Below are positions 25,550-33,879 of a stretch of 64,000 nt of DNA, one piece after another. This DNA comes from Paenibacillus sabuli (lineage in GTDB: Bacteria > Bacillota > Bacilli > Paenibacillales > Paenibacillaceae): positions 1 to 64,000 of the forward strand of contig NZ_JACXIZ010000030.1 in the NCBI RefSeq assembly GCF_014705605.1, given 5' to 3'. Below the pieces are notes generated by a model that ran no database searches, was not told the DNA's origin, and saw nothing but the letters and a program-made list of their open reading frames with translations. The position numbers and the translations under genes are program-made. How positions within the stretch are numbered: position 1 is the stretch's first letter; each line of letters opens with the position of its first letter.

Positions 25550-26053
25550 GTGGCGGCACGCGCGAGCGCGCCTTCGAGGAGCGGGAGGTGGCGTTCGTCG
25601 GCGATCCTGCTGGCGCGCCGCTATCGCGGCGGGCGCGTTTTTCGCCGCGGTCTGGCTTTTCTGGCAGATTATTTGACCGAGACGCATCCAGAAGTGCGCG
25701 AGATGCGGTTTGCCGCCTTGGCGAATAATGCCTATTTGTGCCGCAGATATGGCAAGTTTGCCCGAGAGCGGGGAAGACGGGACGGGACCATCGGTCCTGA
25801 TATTGGGAATGGAGGCGGATGGCATGGTCGGGAGAGTCCGGCGGCCGCTCAGGTCCAGTTCTGGCCCGGCGCCGGCCCGTCGCGGCTGCAGCGCCTCTGG
25901 GCCAAGCTGGCTGCGCTGCCCGGCGCGACCCGGACCGTCTATGAGGGACGCGTGCTGTACACGCTCCCGCTTGACGAGTTGGAGATGCTTGGCGCGCGGT
26001 ATGCGGGCTTTTTAATTCAAGTTTACATACATTCTGTATGTATGTTAAAGTGA
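25550..26053 (+). CDS. Unrecognised 167-residue protein (tentative)
   Basis: A GTG at 25550 follows GAGGGGAG by 9 bases and starts 26 bases after the aldo/keto reductase stop. The N-terminal half is basic and helical (ILLARRYRGGRVFRRGLAFL, REMRFAALANNAYLCRRYGK) and the C-terminal half contains LQRLWAKLAALPGATRTVYE and LPLDELEMLGARYAGF, which reads like real protein. The last 13 codons run through the TetR-type operator region, suggesting an eroded 3' end. No family is recognised; it may be a truncated gene. Confidence 0.4.
   Translation: MAARASAPSRSGRWRSSAILLARRYRGGRVFRRGLAFLADYLTETHPEVREMRFAALANNAYLCRRYGKFARERGRRDGTIGPDIGNGGGWHGRESPAAAQVQFWPGAGPSRLQRLWAKLAALPGATRTVYEGRVLYTLPLDELEMLGARYAGFLIQVYIHSVCMLK
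26022..26050 (+). promoter_or_regulatory. Promoter and TetR-type operator of the VOC-TetR operon
   Basis: TACATACATTCTGTATGTA (26024-26042) has perfect 8-bp arms around TTC. TTTACA (26022-26027) and TTAAAG (26045-26050), 17 bp apart, are possible -35 and -10 elements, so the operator fills the promoter. It resembles AcrR/QacR-type operators. The TetR gene at 26588 is the likely ligand. Confidence 0.65.
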
Positions 26054-26088
26054 AATTATCTTAAATCACAAGGAGGGTTCTTCACTGT

Positions 26089-26529
26089 ATGAAAATTAAC
26101 AGTTATTATCCCGTTATCATGACTGACGAGGTGTCCTTGACCGCGGAATTTTACAAAACGTATTTCGCTTTTGAAACGGTATTCGAGTCGGAATGGTATA
26201 TTAGTCTCCGCATGGCGAGCGAATCGTTTGAATACGAGCTGGCCGTGCTGGACGCTTTCCATGCGACGGTGCCGGAGGGCTTCCGCGCCGGTACGCAGGG
26301 TCTAATCCTGAATTTTGAGGTCGAGGACGTGGACGTCGTATATGCGCGGCTCATCGAAGCGGCCGGACTTCCGCTGCGGCAGGAGATGCGTAATGAAGCG
26401 TTTGGCCAGCGCCACTTTCTCACCTCCGATCCGAGCGGCGTGCTGATCGATGTGATTCAGATCATACCGCCTACAGAGGAATTCTCCGAACACTACAACG
26501 AGCAAATATGGGAAGCCGGCGCGGAGTAA
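26089..26529 (+). CDS. VOC (glyoxalase/bleomycin resistance) family protein
   Basis: A 146-residue protein with the paired beta-alpha-beta-beta-beta repeats of the VOC fold: [20 protein letters not shown], then [20 protein letters not shown], and a C-terminal [19 protein letters not shown]. Conserved metal ligands are not obvious, so enzymatic activity is uncertain; many such proteins sequester toxic ligands. Its ribosome site is AAGGAGG. It is followed by a tetR gene 59 bases on and both lie behind a palindromic operator, the usual layout of a small self-regulated detoxification operon. Confidence 0.82.
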   Translation: MKINSYYPVIMTDEVSLTAEFYKTYFAFETVFESEWYISLRMASESFEYELAVLDAFHATVPEGFRAGTQGLILNFEVEDVDVVYARLIEAAGLPLRQEMRNEAFGQRHFLTSDPSGVLIDVIQIIPPTEEFSEHYNEQIWEAGAE

Positions 26530-26587
26530 GCACGTTAACGCATCCGTCTTGACAAGCACGCGTCGATTCTGACAAAGTGATAGGACG

Positions 26588-27232
26588 ATGAGGTTAGAAT
26601 GGAGCGAAGATGCGGCTATGAGAAGAAATCAAGCGGACACCTATGAGACGGTTAAGCGTCTGCTGCGCGTGGCCAGGAGGCATTTCGCGGCACACGGATA
26701 TACAGCGGCGGCACTTGAATCCATTGCGGCCGAGGCCGACTTGACGCGGGGAGCATTGTATCATCATTTCCGCAGCAAGAAAGGGCTGTTCGCGGCCGTG
26801 ATGGATCAAGTTCAGCAAGAAGTAGCCGACAGTGTGGAGCGGGAGGCGAAGCGTGGGAGCGAAGCGTGGGAACAACTGCGGCTAGGCTGTGCGGCATTCA
26901 TCAGAGCAGCCGTGGCGCCGAACAATCGGCGGATCATGCTGATCGACGGACCGGCTGTGCTCGGCTGGGCGGCCTGGCGCGAACTGGACGAGCGGCATGC
27001 GATGCGACATCTCGGCGAGCACCTGCAGACGATGCGGGAGCTGGGAGAGCTGCCTGAGGTGCAGCTAGCGCCGATGACGCATTTTTTGTCGGGTGCGCTC
27101 AACGAGATGACGCTGTGGAATGCCGAGCACGCGGAACGGCCGGAAGCGATGGAGGAGACGATGCAGATGCTCGGACTGTTCCTGGAGGGCTTTCGCATGC
27201 GAATGAAGGCCGGACGCGACGGGAAGGAATAG
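26588..27232 (+). CDS. TetR-family transcriptional repressor
   Basis: A 214-residue regulator. Residues about 18-62 form the HTH: LLRVARRHFAAHGYTAAALE then SIAAEADLTRGALYHHFRSK. The remaining helices form a ligand-binding domain typical of the AcrR-like group. An internal ATG at 26618 (MRRNQ) is an alternative start that would leave the domain intact. Together with the VOC gene it is probably autoregulated through the 26024-26042 palindrome. Confidence 0.9.
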   Translation: MRLEWSEDAAMRRNQADTYETVKRLLRVARRHFAAHGYTAAALESIAAEADLTRGALYHHFRSKKGLFAAVMDQVQQEVADSVEREAKRGSEAWEQLRLGCAAFIRAAVAPNNRRIMLIDGPAVLGWAAWRELDERHAMRHLGEHLQTMRELGELPEVQLAPMTHFLSGALNEMTLWNAEHAERPEAMEETMQMLGLFLEGFRMRMKAGRDGKE

Positions 27233-27328
27233 ATCGCTTCCGAAATATCGTGCACAGAAAGAGCCGAGTCTGGTCCGGTATTGCATGACGTGTCCCGAGA
27301 GCAGGTTACCGGAGTGGCTCCTAACCGC

Positions 27329-28390
27329 TCAAGTGTCCAACGGACAATGGCTCGTACGCACCGTATCGCCGTCGCAGAACCCGCCCTGAATCTGAATGTG
27401 CTCATACGGCAGGCTCGGATTGGAGATGCGCCACAGCATCCGGTCGACGCCGCGGGCGCCGCTGTCGCGGACGAGCAGCTCGGGGCGGGTCAGACCGGGG
27501 AGCAGCCGGCTCGGCGCATGCTCGAGTCCGATCAGCGCATAGTCTGCGGGGATCGTGCGCCCCAGCGAGCGGCAGGCGTAGTAGACGGCGCCCAGATCGT
27601 GCTCGATCCCGACGAGCAAGGCCGTCGGGGCTTCTCGTACAAGCACGGCAGCCAATGCTTCGACATAGGCTTCGCCGGTATGCGAGCTGACCGTCATATG
27701 GTGCTCCGGCTGCGCCTCCAGGCCGGCGTCGCGCATCGCCTCGCAGAAGGCGTGCCAGCGCACGCGGAAGCCGCGATGATGCGTAATGTCTCCGATATAA
27801 AGGATCCGGCGATGTCCGCGCTCGACCAGGTAGCGCACCGACTGATGCACGGCCGTCGCCACATCCCAGACGACGCTGTCGACGAAGGTCGCCGGCGGCG
27901 GATAGTTCAACAGGATGACGGGCTGCCGCAGGGCGAGCAGCCGGGCTTCGCTCGCGGCTTCGAGCAGCGGCGGGATGAAGAGGCCGTCGTGGTACGGCAA
28001 GCCGGCCCGCTCGACCCAGTCCTTGCCGTCCGCGACGCTATCCGCCTCGTGTGGCTCCGGCTCCATGACGGTCTCGAGCGCATGACCGAATTCGCCTAGC
28101 CGGGACTGTATGCCGTCCAGCAGCTGGCGATGGATATTCCCGAAATGCCGGCGCGGCATGACGAAGGCGAAGCGCCGCGGCTGCGCGCTGTAGATCGGGA
28201 TGCGCTCCGCGCGCAGCGCCCGCTCCTGCTCCTTGGTCCGGTAGCCGAGCCGGGCCGCCGCGGCCGCGACGGTCGCACGGGTGCGCTCGGACATGCCGGG
28301 CAGGCCCCGCAGCGCCTTGGATACGGTATGCGGACTCAGCCCAAGCTCTGCCGCGAGGGTGCGCAGCGTGATTTCCTTGCGATTGGCCAT
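27329..28390 (-). CDS. LacI-family transcriptional regulator
   Basis: A 353-residue sugar-responsive repressor. The N-terminal HTH reads ITLRTLAAELGLSPHTVSKA followed by LRGLPGMSERTRATV, and the rest is a periplasmic-binding-protein-like effector domain (HDGLFIPPLLEAASEARLLA, ERGHRRILYIGDITHHRG). ATG 28390 is used because GGAGGA and AAGAGG stand just before it. The frame is open far upstream, but that part covers the divergent promoter. It is divergent from the FAD oxidoreductase gene and probably regulates it; it is also the only LacI-type protein in the window and a candidate for the GTAANCGNTTAC sites. Confidence 0.92.
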   Translation of the reverse strand: MANRKEITLRTLAAELGLSPHTVSKALRGLPGMSERTRATVAAAAARLGYRTKEQERALRAERIPIYSAQPRRFAFVMPRRHFGNIHRQLLDGIQSRLGEFGHALETVMEPEPHEADSVADGKDWVERAGLPYHDGLFIPPLLEAASEARLLALRQPVILLNYPPPATFVDSVVWDVATAVHQSVRYLVERGHRRILYIGDITHHRGFRVRWHAFCEAMRDAGLEAQPEHHMTVSSHTGEAYVEALAAVLVREAPTALLVGIEHDLGAVYYACRSLGRTIPADYALIGLEHAPSRLLPGLTRPELLVRDSGARGVDRMLWRISNPSLPYEHIQIQGGFCDGDTVRTSHCPLDT

Positions 28391-28456
28391 ACCTCTTGCT
28401 CCTCCGATCTGCGCTGGACTGCCTCCAGTATACCTCACCTGCGCCACAATCGCCCA

Positions 28457-28506
28457 AAAACGAAACCAAAACGAAACTAAAATGAAACGATTGCACGCTC
28501 TATAAT
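28457..28506 (+). promoter_or_regulatory. Three 11-bp direct repeats before a -10 element
   Basis: AAAACGAAACC, AAAACGAAACT and AAAATGAAACG follow each other at 28457, 28468 and 28479. TATAAT stands at 28501-28506 with no -35 of its own at the right distance. Repeats on nearly one helical face upstream of a -35-less promoter suggest binding of an activator or of a repressor in array. It sits between lacI and the FAD oxidoreductase gene. Confidence 0.55.
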
Positions 28507-28604
28507 GAAAATAGAGCAAGTAAAATGTGAAGCGCAAGTGCGCAGCGTAATGGTCAAAACAAGGAAGAGTTGCAGCAGATCTGCAATGGAAAGGGGCAAT
28601 CACA

Positions 28605-29978
28605 ATGCGCAATCAAGCGGAGTCGAAAGGGTCGATCAAGCAGCCGCAACGGGACATTCCCGTCTACGCCGAGGTCGATGTGATGGTGGCGGGAGGGGGA
28701 CCAGCCGGGATCGGCGCGGCGCTGGCGGCTGCTCGAAACGGGGCTTCCGTGCTGCTCGTGGAGCAGCACGGCTATCTCGGGGGGATGGCGACGGTGTCGC
28801 AGGTGCCGGCCTTCTGTCCGTATACCGATCAGGAGAAGCCGGTCATTCGCGGCATCGGCTTCGAAATTCTCGAGGACATGAAGCGCCGGATGGAAGAAGA
28901 ATTCCAGCAGACGTGGAAGGATCGCTACGACTGGGTGCCGATCGATTCGGAGGTGCTCAAGCGCCTGCTTGACGAGAAGATGGCGGACGCAGGCGTACGC
29001 GTGCTCTATCATACCTTCGTCGGCGATGTGGTCCACGAGGCGGGCACGGTCCAGGCGGCAATCCTGCACAACAAATCGGGGACGCAAGCCGTCAAGGCCA
29101 AACTGTACGTCGACGCGACGAGCGATGCGGACATCACCTGGCATGCCGGGGGCCAGTTCGCCAAAGGCGGCGAAGAGGGCGAGCTGCAACCGGGGACGAT
29201 GTGCTTCGTGCTGCATAATCTGGACCGCAGCCGCTTCCTAGCTCAGGCCGAGACGTCGGGCCGCGATCTGAAGCATGCGATTCACAAGGCCAAGGCGGCA
29301 GGCGAGCTCAAGGTCGCCCGCGAGTGGGCGGGCATATCGTGGCTGAACGCGCATACGGCGGGCTTCAACTTCGGCCATGTGTTCGGCATCGACGGCTCCG
29401 ATGCCGACGATCTGAGCCGCGGCGCGATCGAGGGCCGCGCGCTCGTGCATCATATCGTGCAATGGCTGAAAGGCGCGGTGCCGGGCTTCGAGCAGGCCTG
29501 CCTCGGGCAGACGGGCGAGCAGGTCGGCATCCGTGAGACGCGCCGCATCGTCGGCGATTACGTCGTGACGGCGGACGATTTCCTCGACTGCCGCAGCTTC
29601 CCCGACGACATCGCTCGCAATGCGTACTTCATCGACATCCATATGGCCAAGCCGACCAGCGGCATGACGATGGTGCACTTGCCGGCGGGGCAGTCGCACG
29701 GCATCCCGTATCGCGCTATGCTGCCGGTCGGGATCGACAATGTGATCGTCGCCGGACGGGCGATCTCGACCGACCGTGCCACGCAGGGCTCGACGCGCGT
29801 CATGCCCAATTGCTTCGCGATGGGCGAGGCGGCCGGCACGGCGGCTGCGCTGCTCGCCCAGTCGGGGCGGACCGCGAGCCGCAGGGTGGATATGGAGGCG
29901 CTGCAGCGCCAGCTGATGCGTCAAGGCGCCTGGATCGGCGAAGAGGCGCAGGCGCGCCTGAAACAGACAGCGCCCTAG
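28605..29978 (+). CDS. FAD-dependent oxidoreductase (FAD_oxidored family)
   Basis: A 457-residue flavoprotein. The dinucleotide-binding motif VMVAGGGPAGIGAALAAARN lies at residues 26-45, followed by EQHGYLGGMAT. The middle has KLYVDATSDADITWHAGG, and the C-terminal FAD contact reads NVIVAGRAISTDRATQG with MGEAAGTAAALL. Members occur in sugar and glycoside clusters of Paenibacillus, often near permeases and regulators, but the substrate is not established. GAAAGGGG precedes the ATG. The gene is divergent from lacI and convergent with the 30-kb permease operon, separated by a bidirectional terminator. Confidence 0.87.
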   Translation: MRNQAESKGSIKQPQRDIPVYAEVDVMVAGGGPAGIGAALAAARNGASVLLVEQHGYLGGMATVSQVPAFCPYTDQEKPVIRGIGFEILEDMKRRMEEEFQQTWKDRYDWVPIDSEVLKRLLDEKMADAGVRVLYHTFVGDVVHEAGTVQAAILHNKSGTQAVKAKLYVDATSDADITWHAGGQFAKGGEEGELQPGTMCFVLHNLDRSRFLAQAETSGRDLKHAIHKAKAAGELKVAREWAGISWLNAHTAGFNFGHVFGIDGSDADDLSRGAIEGRALVHHIVQWLKGAVPGFEQACLGQTGEQVGIRETRRIVGDYVVTADDFLDCRSFPDDIARNAYFIDIHMAKPTSGMTMVHLPAGQSHGIPYRAMLPVGIDNVIVAGRAISTDRATQGSTRVMPNCFAMGEAAGTAAALLAQSGRTASRRVDMEALQRQLMRQGAWIGEEAQARLKQTAP

Positions 29979-30101
29979 CTCGCAATATAGCGAGCGCTTG
30001 GCAAGTGCAAGAGAAATACAGAGCCAGTGCAGGACCCGCGCAGAGCCAGTGCAAGATCAAGACAAGTACAAGATCAAGACAAGCGCATGATTTAAAATGT
30101 G

Positions 30102-30139
30102 AAAGACCCGGTTTGCTTCATTCGGCTAACCGGGTCTTT
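30102..30139. terminator. Bidirectional intrinsic terminator
   Basis: AAAGACCCGGTT and AACCGGGTCTTT are perfect 12-bp arms around 14 bases, giving an A/T-flanked stem on both strands. It separates the convergent FAD oxidoreductase and permease genes. The 100 bases before it hold imperfect direct repeats such as CAGAGCCAGTGCA and AAGATCAAGACAAG, each twice. Confidence 0.85.
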
Positions 30140-30158
30140 GCGACGCGTCGCGCAGCCG

Positions 30159-31037
30159 CTATTCCTTGACCGCCCCGAGCACGATGCCCTTGACGAAGAA
30201 GCGCTGCAGGAACGGGTACACGAGCAGGATCGGCAGCATGGCGATGAAGATCTGCGCCGACTTGACGCTGCGGTTGGAGAGCAGGTCCAGGTCCTCCGGA
30301 TTGATCCCGGTCTTGCTGAAGTCCTGCACGACGACGATCGTCTGCAGCAGCGTCGCCATCGGCCACTTGGTGTTGTCGAGCATGTACAGCATCCCGTCGA
30401 ACCAGCTGTTCCAGTGGAACACGAGCGTGAAGAGCGACAGTGTCGCGATGGCCGGCATCGAGATCGGCAGATACACCCGCGACAGGATGGTGAAGGACGA
30501 GGCGCCGTCCATGATCGCCGCTTCGTCCAGGTCTTTGGGCAGCGCCCGGAAGAAGTTCATCATCAGGATCATGTTCCACACATTGACCAGATGCGGAATG
30601 ACCAGCACCCAGAACGAGTCGATCAGGCCGACGTTGCGGATCAGCACGTACGTCGGCACGAGGCCGGCGTCGAAGATCATGATGACCAGGAAGAACCAGA
30701 CATAGAATGTGCGGGAACGGAACTCCTGCGGCGAACGCGACAGCGAGAACGCGGCCAGCACGGTGACGGCCATGCCGAGCACGGTGCCGGCGGCGGCGCG
30801 CATGACCGACATCTGCAGCGACGAGAGAAAGTTGCGGTTACTGAACGTCTCGGCGTAGCTCTCGAACGTAAAGTCCATCGGCCAGAACGTGACCAGATTG
30901 GAGTCGGCCGCCGACTTGCCGCTCAGCGAGACCGCGAATACATGAATCAGCGGCAGGATGCACAAGATGGAAATCAGAATCAAAAAGGTGACGTTGAAGC
31001 CGTAAAAGGTTTTGTAGCTTGGATTTTTATGATACAT
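30159..31037 (-). CDS. Sugar ABC transporter permease, LplC type
   Basis: A 292-residue inner-membrane protein with six predicted helices. It shows LPLIHVFAVSLSGKSAADSN near the start, the ATPase contact DEAAIMDGASSFTILSRVYLP, and the class-typical C-terminus QRFFVKGIVLGAVKE. It lies 27 bases after the LplB-type gene in the same operon, which is divergent from the kinase/regulator/binding-protein genes that complete the system. Confidence 0.93.
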   Translation of the reverse strand: MYHKNPSYKTFYGFNVTFLILISILCILPLIHVFAVSLSGKSAADSNLVTFWPMDFTFESYAETFSNRNFLSSLQMSVMRAAAGTVLGMAVTVLAAFSLSRSPQEFRSRTFYVWFFLVIMIFDAGLVPTYVLIRNVGLIDSFWVLVIPHLVNVWNMILMMNFFRALPKDLDEAAIMDGASSFTILSRVYLPISMPAIATLSLFTLVFHWNSWFDGMLYMLDNTKWPMATLLQTIVVVQDFSKTGINPEDLDLLSNRSVKSAQIFIAMLPILLVYPFLQRFFVKGIVLGAVKE

Positions 31038-31064
31038 GACGTCCTCCTTGAACGTGAGCGGGCA

Positions 31065-32012
31065 TCAGAAAATGCGGTAGTTGGCCCAGCGGTACGCGAT
31101 GTAGTAGCCGCCGCCGATCAGAATGAAGCCAACGAGCGATTTGAACACGCCGACTGCCGTCGCGAGCGAATATTGACCTTCCTGGAAGGCCCGATACACA
31201 TAGGTGTCGATGATATCGCCCTGCGAGAGCACGAGCGGGTTGATCAGGTTGTAGATCTGATCGAAGTTGGCGTTGAGCATGTTGCCCAGCGAGAGCGTGA
31301 AGACGACGATCATGATCGGAAGCAGGGACGGCAGCGTCACGTAGATCGTCTGCTTCATCCGCCCGGCGCCGTCGATCTCGGCCGCTTCGTAGAGCGCCGG
31401 ATTGATGCCGGACAGCGCGGCGAGGAAGACAATGGCCGAGAAGCCGAATTCCTTCCACAGATCGCTCACGACGACCGTGAAGCGGAACCAGCCGCCGTCG
31501 CCGAGGAACATCACCTGCGGCAGACCGACCCAGCCGATGAACTGGTTGACGATGCCTTCCAGCGACAGCAGATCGAGCAGGATGCCGCCGAGGATGACCC
31601 ACGACATGAAGTGGGGCAAGTATACCAGCGTCTGCACCGAGCGCTTGACCCCCATATGGCGGATCTCGTTGAGCAGCAGGGCGAACACGACCGGCACCGC
31701 CAATCCGAATACGATCTTGAGCGCCGAGATGAGCAGCGTATTGACGATGACCTGGCGCGCGTCGCTGAGCGTGAAGATGAGCTCATAGTTGGCCCAGCCG
31801 ACCCACGACGAGCCGTCGATGCCGAGCCAGGGCTTGAAGTCCTGGAAGGCCATGATAATGCCAGGCATCGGCGCGTACTTGAAAATCAGCGCGATGATGA
31901 CCGCGGGCAGCAGCATCACATGCAGCCGCCATGTATGACGGATCGAGAACGTCCGTCTGCGCTTCGTTTTTTGTGCCGTCGCTTTTTCGCTTGGCACGGC
32001 AATCTCGTTCAT
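31065..32012 (-). CDS. Sugar ABC transporter permease, LplB type
   Basis: A 315-residue permease. A basic N-terminal tail (EKATAQKTKRRRTFS) precedes LHVMLLPAVIIALIFKYAPM and the standard PGIIMAFQDFKPW. The EAA loop reads YEAAEIDGAGRMKQTIYVTLP. GGGAGGAA precedes the ATG. It works with the LplC-type partner and, by position, the binding protein at 35606. Direct repeats resembling those before the binding-protein gene lie about 80-100 bases upstream of its start. Confidence 0.93.
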   Translation of the reverse strand: MNEIAVPSEKATAQKTKRRRTFSIRHTWRLHVMLLPAVIIALIFKYAPMPGIIMAFQDFKPWLGIDGSSWVGWANYELIFTLSDARQVIVNTLLISALKIVFGLAVPVVFALLLNEIRHMGVKRSVQTLVYLPHFMSWVILGGILLDLLSLEGIVNQFIGWVGLPQVMFLGDGGWFRFTVVVSDLWKEFGFSAIVFLAALSGINPALYEAAEIDGAGRMKQTIYVTLPSLLPIMIVVFTLSLGNMLNANFDQIYNLINPLVLSQGDIIDTYVYRAFQEGQYSLATAVGVFKSLVGFILIGGGYYIAYRWANYRIF

Positions 32013-32087
32013 AAATCCGTTCCTCCCAGTTGATTATGACTGTGTTCTCATTGTAAAATTGCCGCTGCAGGGTGTATAGGCAGCAGA

Positions 32088-32115
32088 TTTTAAGATCACC
32101 TGTCATTTTGTTAAG
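32088..32115 (-). promoter_or_regulatory. Direct-repeat site upstream of the permease operon
   Basis: On the minus strand CTTAACA and CTTAAAA are spaced exactly 21 bp, the second preceded by GAT. The same arrangement, CTTAACA twice at 21 bp with the same preceding AT, occurs at 35494-35521 before the binding-protein gene. Tandem sites two helical turns apart are typical of AraC-type response regulators, so the regulator at 33872 is the likely ligand. Confidence 0.55.
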
Positions 32116-32127
32116 GGGGCATGGCCG

Positions 32128-33879
32128 ATGAGCCGACACCGTCCAATATTAATCCGCATGATCGGTGTGATGCTGATCGTCGTCGTACCGGCAGTCCTGC
32201 TGTACACGTACTTCAGCCGCGTCAGCATCGACACGATCGATGCCCAGATTACCGCGAGCAATGAGAACCGGCTCGGCTTCCTGCGCAGCCAGATCGTCTC
32301 CAACGTCGACCGGCTGGCGATGGCCTCGAGCGTGCTGTCGCGCGATTCGTCGGTGCTCAATTTGCAGATCAGCATTCTCACCGGCGATTATTACGGGACG
32401 CGCACGTACCAGACGCAGCTCAAGGAGAAGCTCAGCCTGCAGAGCCTGTCCAGTCCGTGGAGCAACGAGCTGTCCGTGTCGCTGCCGGAGATCGAGCGCC
32501 GCATCTCCACGCTGCCGACCGATCCGTTCAACGCCCTGGAGCTGGATGCCGCGGACAACGGCGTATGGCGGCTGCTGACGGATGGGAGCGGCCGGGGACG
32601 CTATTACCAGATGTTCATGTGGGACCCGTTCGGCTCCAAGCGCGACACGCCGCAGGTCAACGCCGTCTACGAGGTCCGCTTCGGCCTTGAGAATATTCGC
32701 AAGATGCTCCGCGAATTCCGCCAGGAGGGAGACGGTCAGACCTTCCTGCTCGCCAGCGGCGGCGCGGCCTTCGGCGGCGTCGAGGGGCAGGACGAGCAGG
32801 CACGCGCGCTGGGCGCCGAGCTGCTCCAGGGAGAACTCGGCGATTCGGGACATCGCAGCCTGCACGTCGAGGGTCAGCAGGCCTATCTCAGCCATCTGTA
32901 TGTCCCGTCGCTGGACGCGTATCTGATCGATTACGTGCCGCTCAGCGTCATTCACGCGCCGATTGTCGAGAGCCGCAACCTGTTCTACCTCGGCCTGCTC
33001 GCCGTGCTGCTGCTCGGAATGGCGGCCACGTACCTGCTGTATCTGCATGTGCAGAAGCCGATCTCGGCCATCGTGCAGGGATTGAAGCAATTCGAGATCG
33101 GCGATTATACGTACCGGATTCATCAGCGTTTTCACAACGAATTCGATTACATGATGCGGCGCTTCAACGACATGGGCAATCAGATCGAGCATCTGATTCG
33201 CAATGTGTACGAGGAGCAGAACCGCTCCCGCCTGGCGACGCTCAAGCAGCTGCAGTCGCAGATTCACCCCCATTTTTTATACAATTGCTTCTCGTTCATC
33301 GCCGCCTGCGCCAAAGGCGGCTACACCGATACGATTCGCCAAATGGCGTTTCACCTCGGGGACTACTACCGGTACACGACCCGCGTCGAGAATCAGACGC
33401 CGCCGCTGCGCGAGGAGGCCGAGCTGGTGCGTCATTATCTGGCGATCTACAAGCTGCGCCTGGAGCGGCTCGCCTACGAGGTCGAGCTGCCCGAGGAGAT
33501 GCTGGAGGAGCCGATGCCGCGGCTCATCCTGCAGCCCGTCGTGGAGAATGCGATCGAGCACGGCGTCGAGCCGCTGCCCGGCAGCGGCCGGGTGCGGGTG
33601 AGCGGCAGCATCGAGGGGCCGTGGCGCATGGTCACGGTCGAGGATAGCGGCAGCGGGATGAGCGAGGCGGAGATCGAGGCCTACATGCAGCGGCTGGAGC
33701 TGCCGATGGACGAGACGATCGGCTGCGGGCTGTGGAATGTGAACGAGCGGCTGCGGCAGCGCTTCGGCGCGGGAGCGGGCATCAGTCTGACCGCCTCGCA
33801 GCGGCTGAGCGGACTGGCGGTCACACTGCGCTGGCGCATAGTGGATACGGAACAGGAAGGGAAGGATACCCATGATTGA
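32128..33879 (+). CDS. Two-component sensor histidine kinase, YesM type
   Basis: A 583-residue membrane kinase. One helix at about residues 9-30 and another at 288-312 bracket a 255-residue extracellular sensor. HAMP follows (VQKPISAIVQGLKQFEIGDY), then the His_kinase block LQSQIHPHFLYNCFSFI with the phospho-accepting His near residue 380, and an ATP-binding domain with VVENAIEHGVEP and EDSGSGMS. AAGGGGG precedes the ATG. The stop overlaps the response-regulator start by 8 bases. It probably senses an extracellular saccharide or the ligand-loaded binding protein encoded two genes on. Confidence 0.94.
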   Translation: MSRHRPILIRMIGVMLIVVVPAVLLYTYFSRVSIDTIDAQITASNENRLGFLRSQIVSNVDRLAMASSVLSRDSSVLNLQISILTGDYYGTRTYQTQLKEKLSLQSLSSPWSNELSVSLPEIERRISTLPTDPFNALELDAADNGVWRLLTDGSGRGRYYQMFMWDPFGSKRDTPQVNAVYEVRFGLENIRKMLREFRQEGDGQTFLLASGGAAFGGVEGQDEQARALGAELLQGELGDSGHRSLHVEGQQAYLSHLYVPSLDAYLIDYVPLSVIHAPIVESRNLFYLGLLAVLLLGMAATYLLYLHVQKPISAIVQGLKQFEIGDYTYRIHQRFHNEFDYMMRRFNDMGNQIEHLIRNVYEEQNRSRLATLKQLQSQIHPHFLYNCFSFIAACAKGGYTDTIRQMAFHLGDYYRYTTRVENQTPPLREEAELVRHYLAIYKLRLERLAYEVELPEEMLEEPMPRLILQPVVENAIEHGVEPLPGSGRVRVSGSIEGPWRMVTVEDSGSGMSEAEIEAYMQRLELPMDETIGCGLWNVNERLRQRFGAGAGISLTASQRLSGLAVTLRWRIVDTEQEGKDTHD

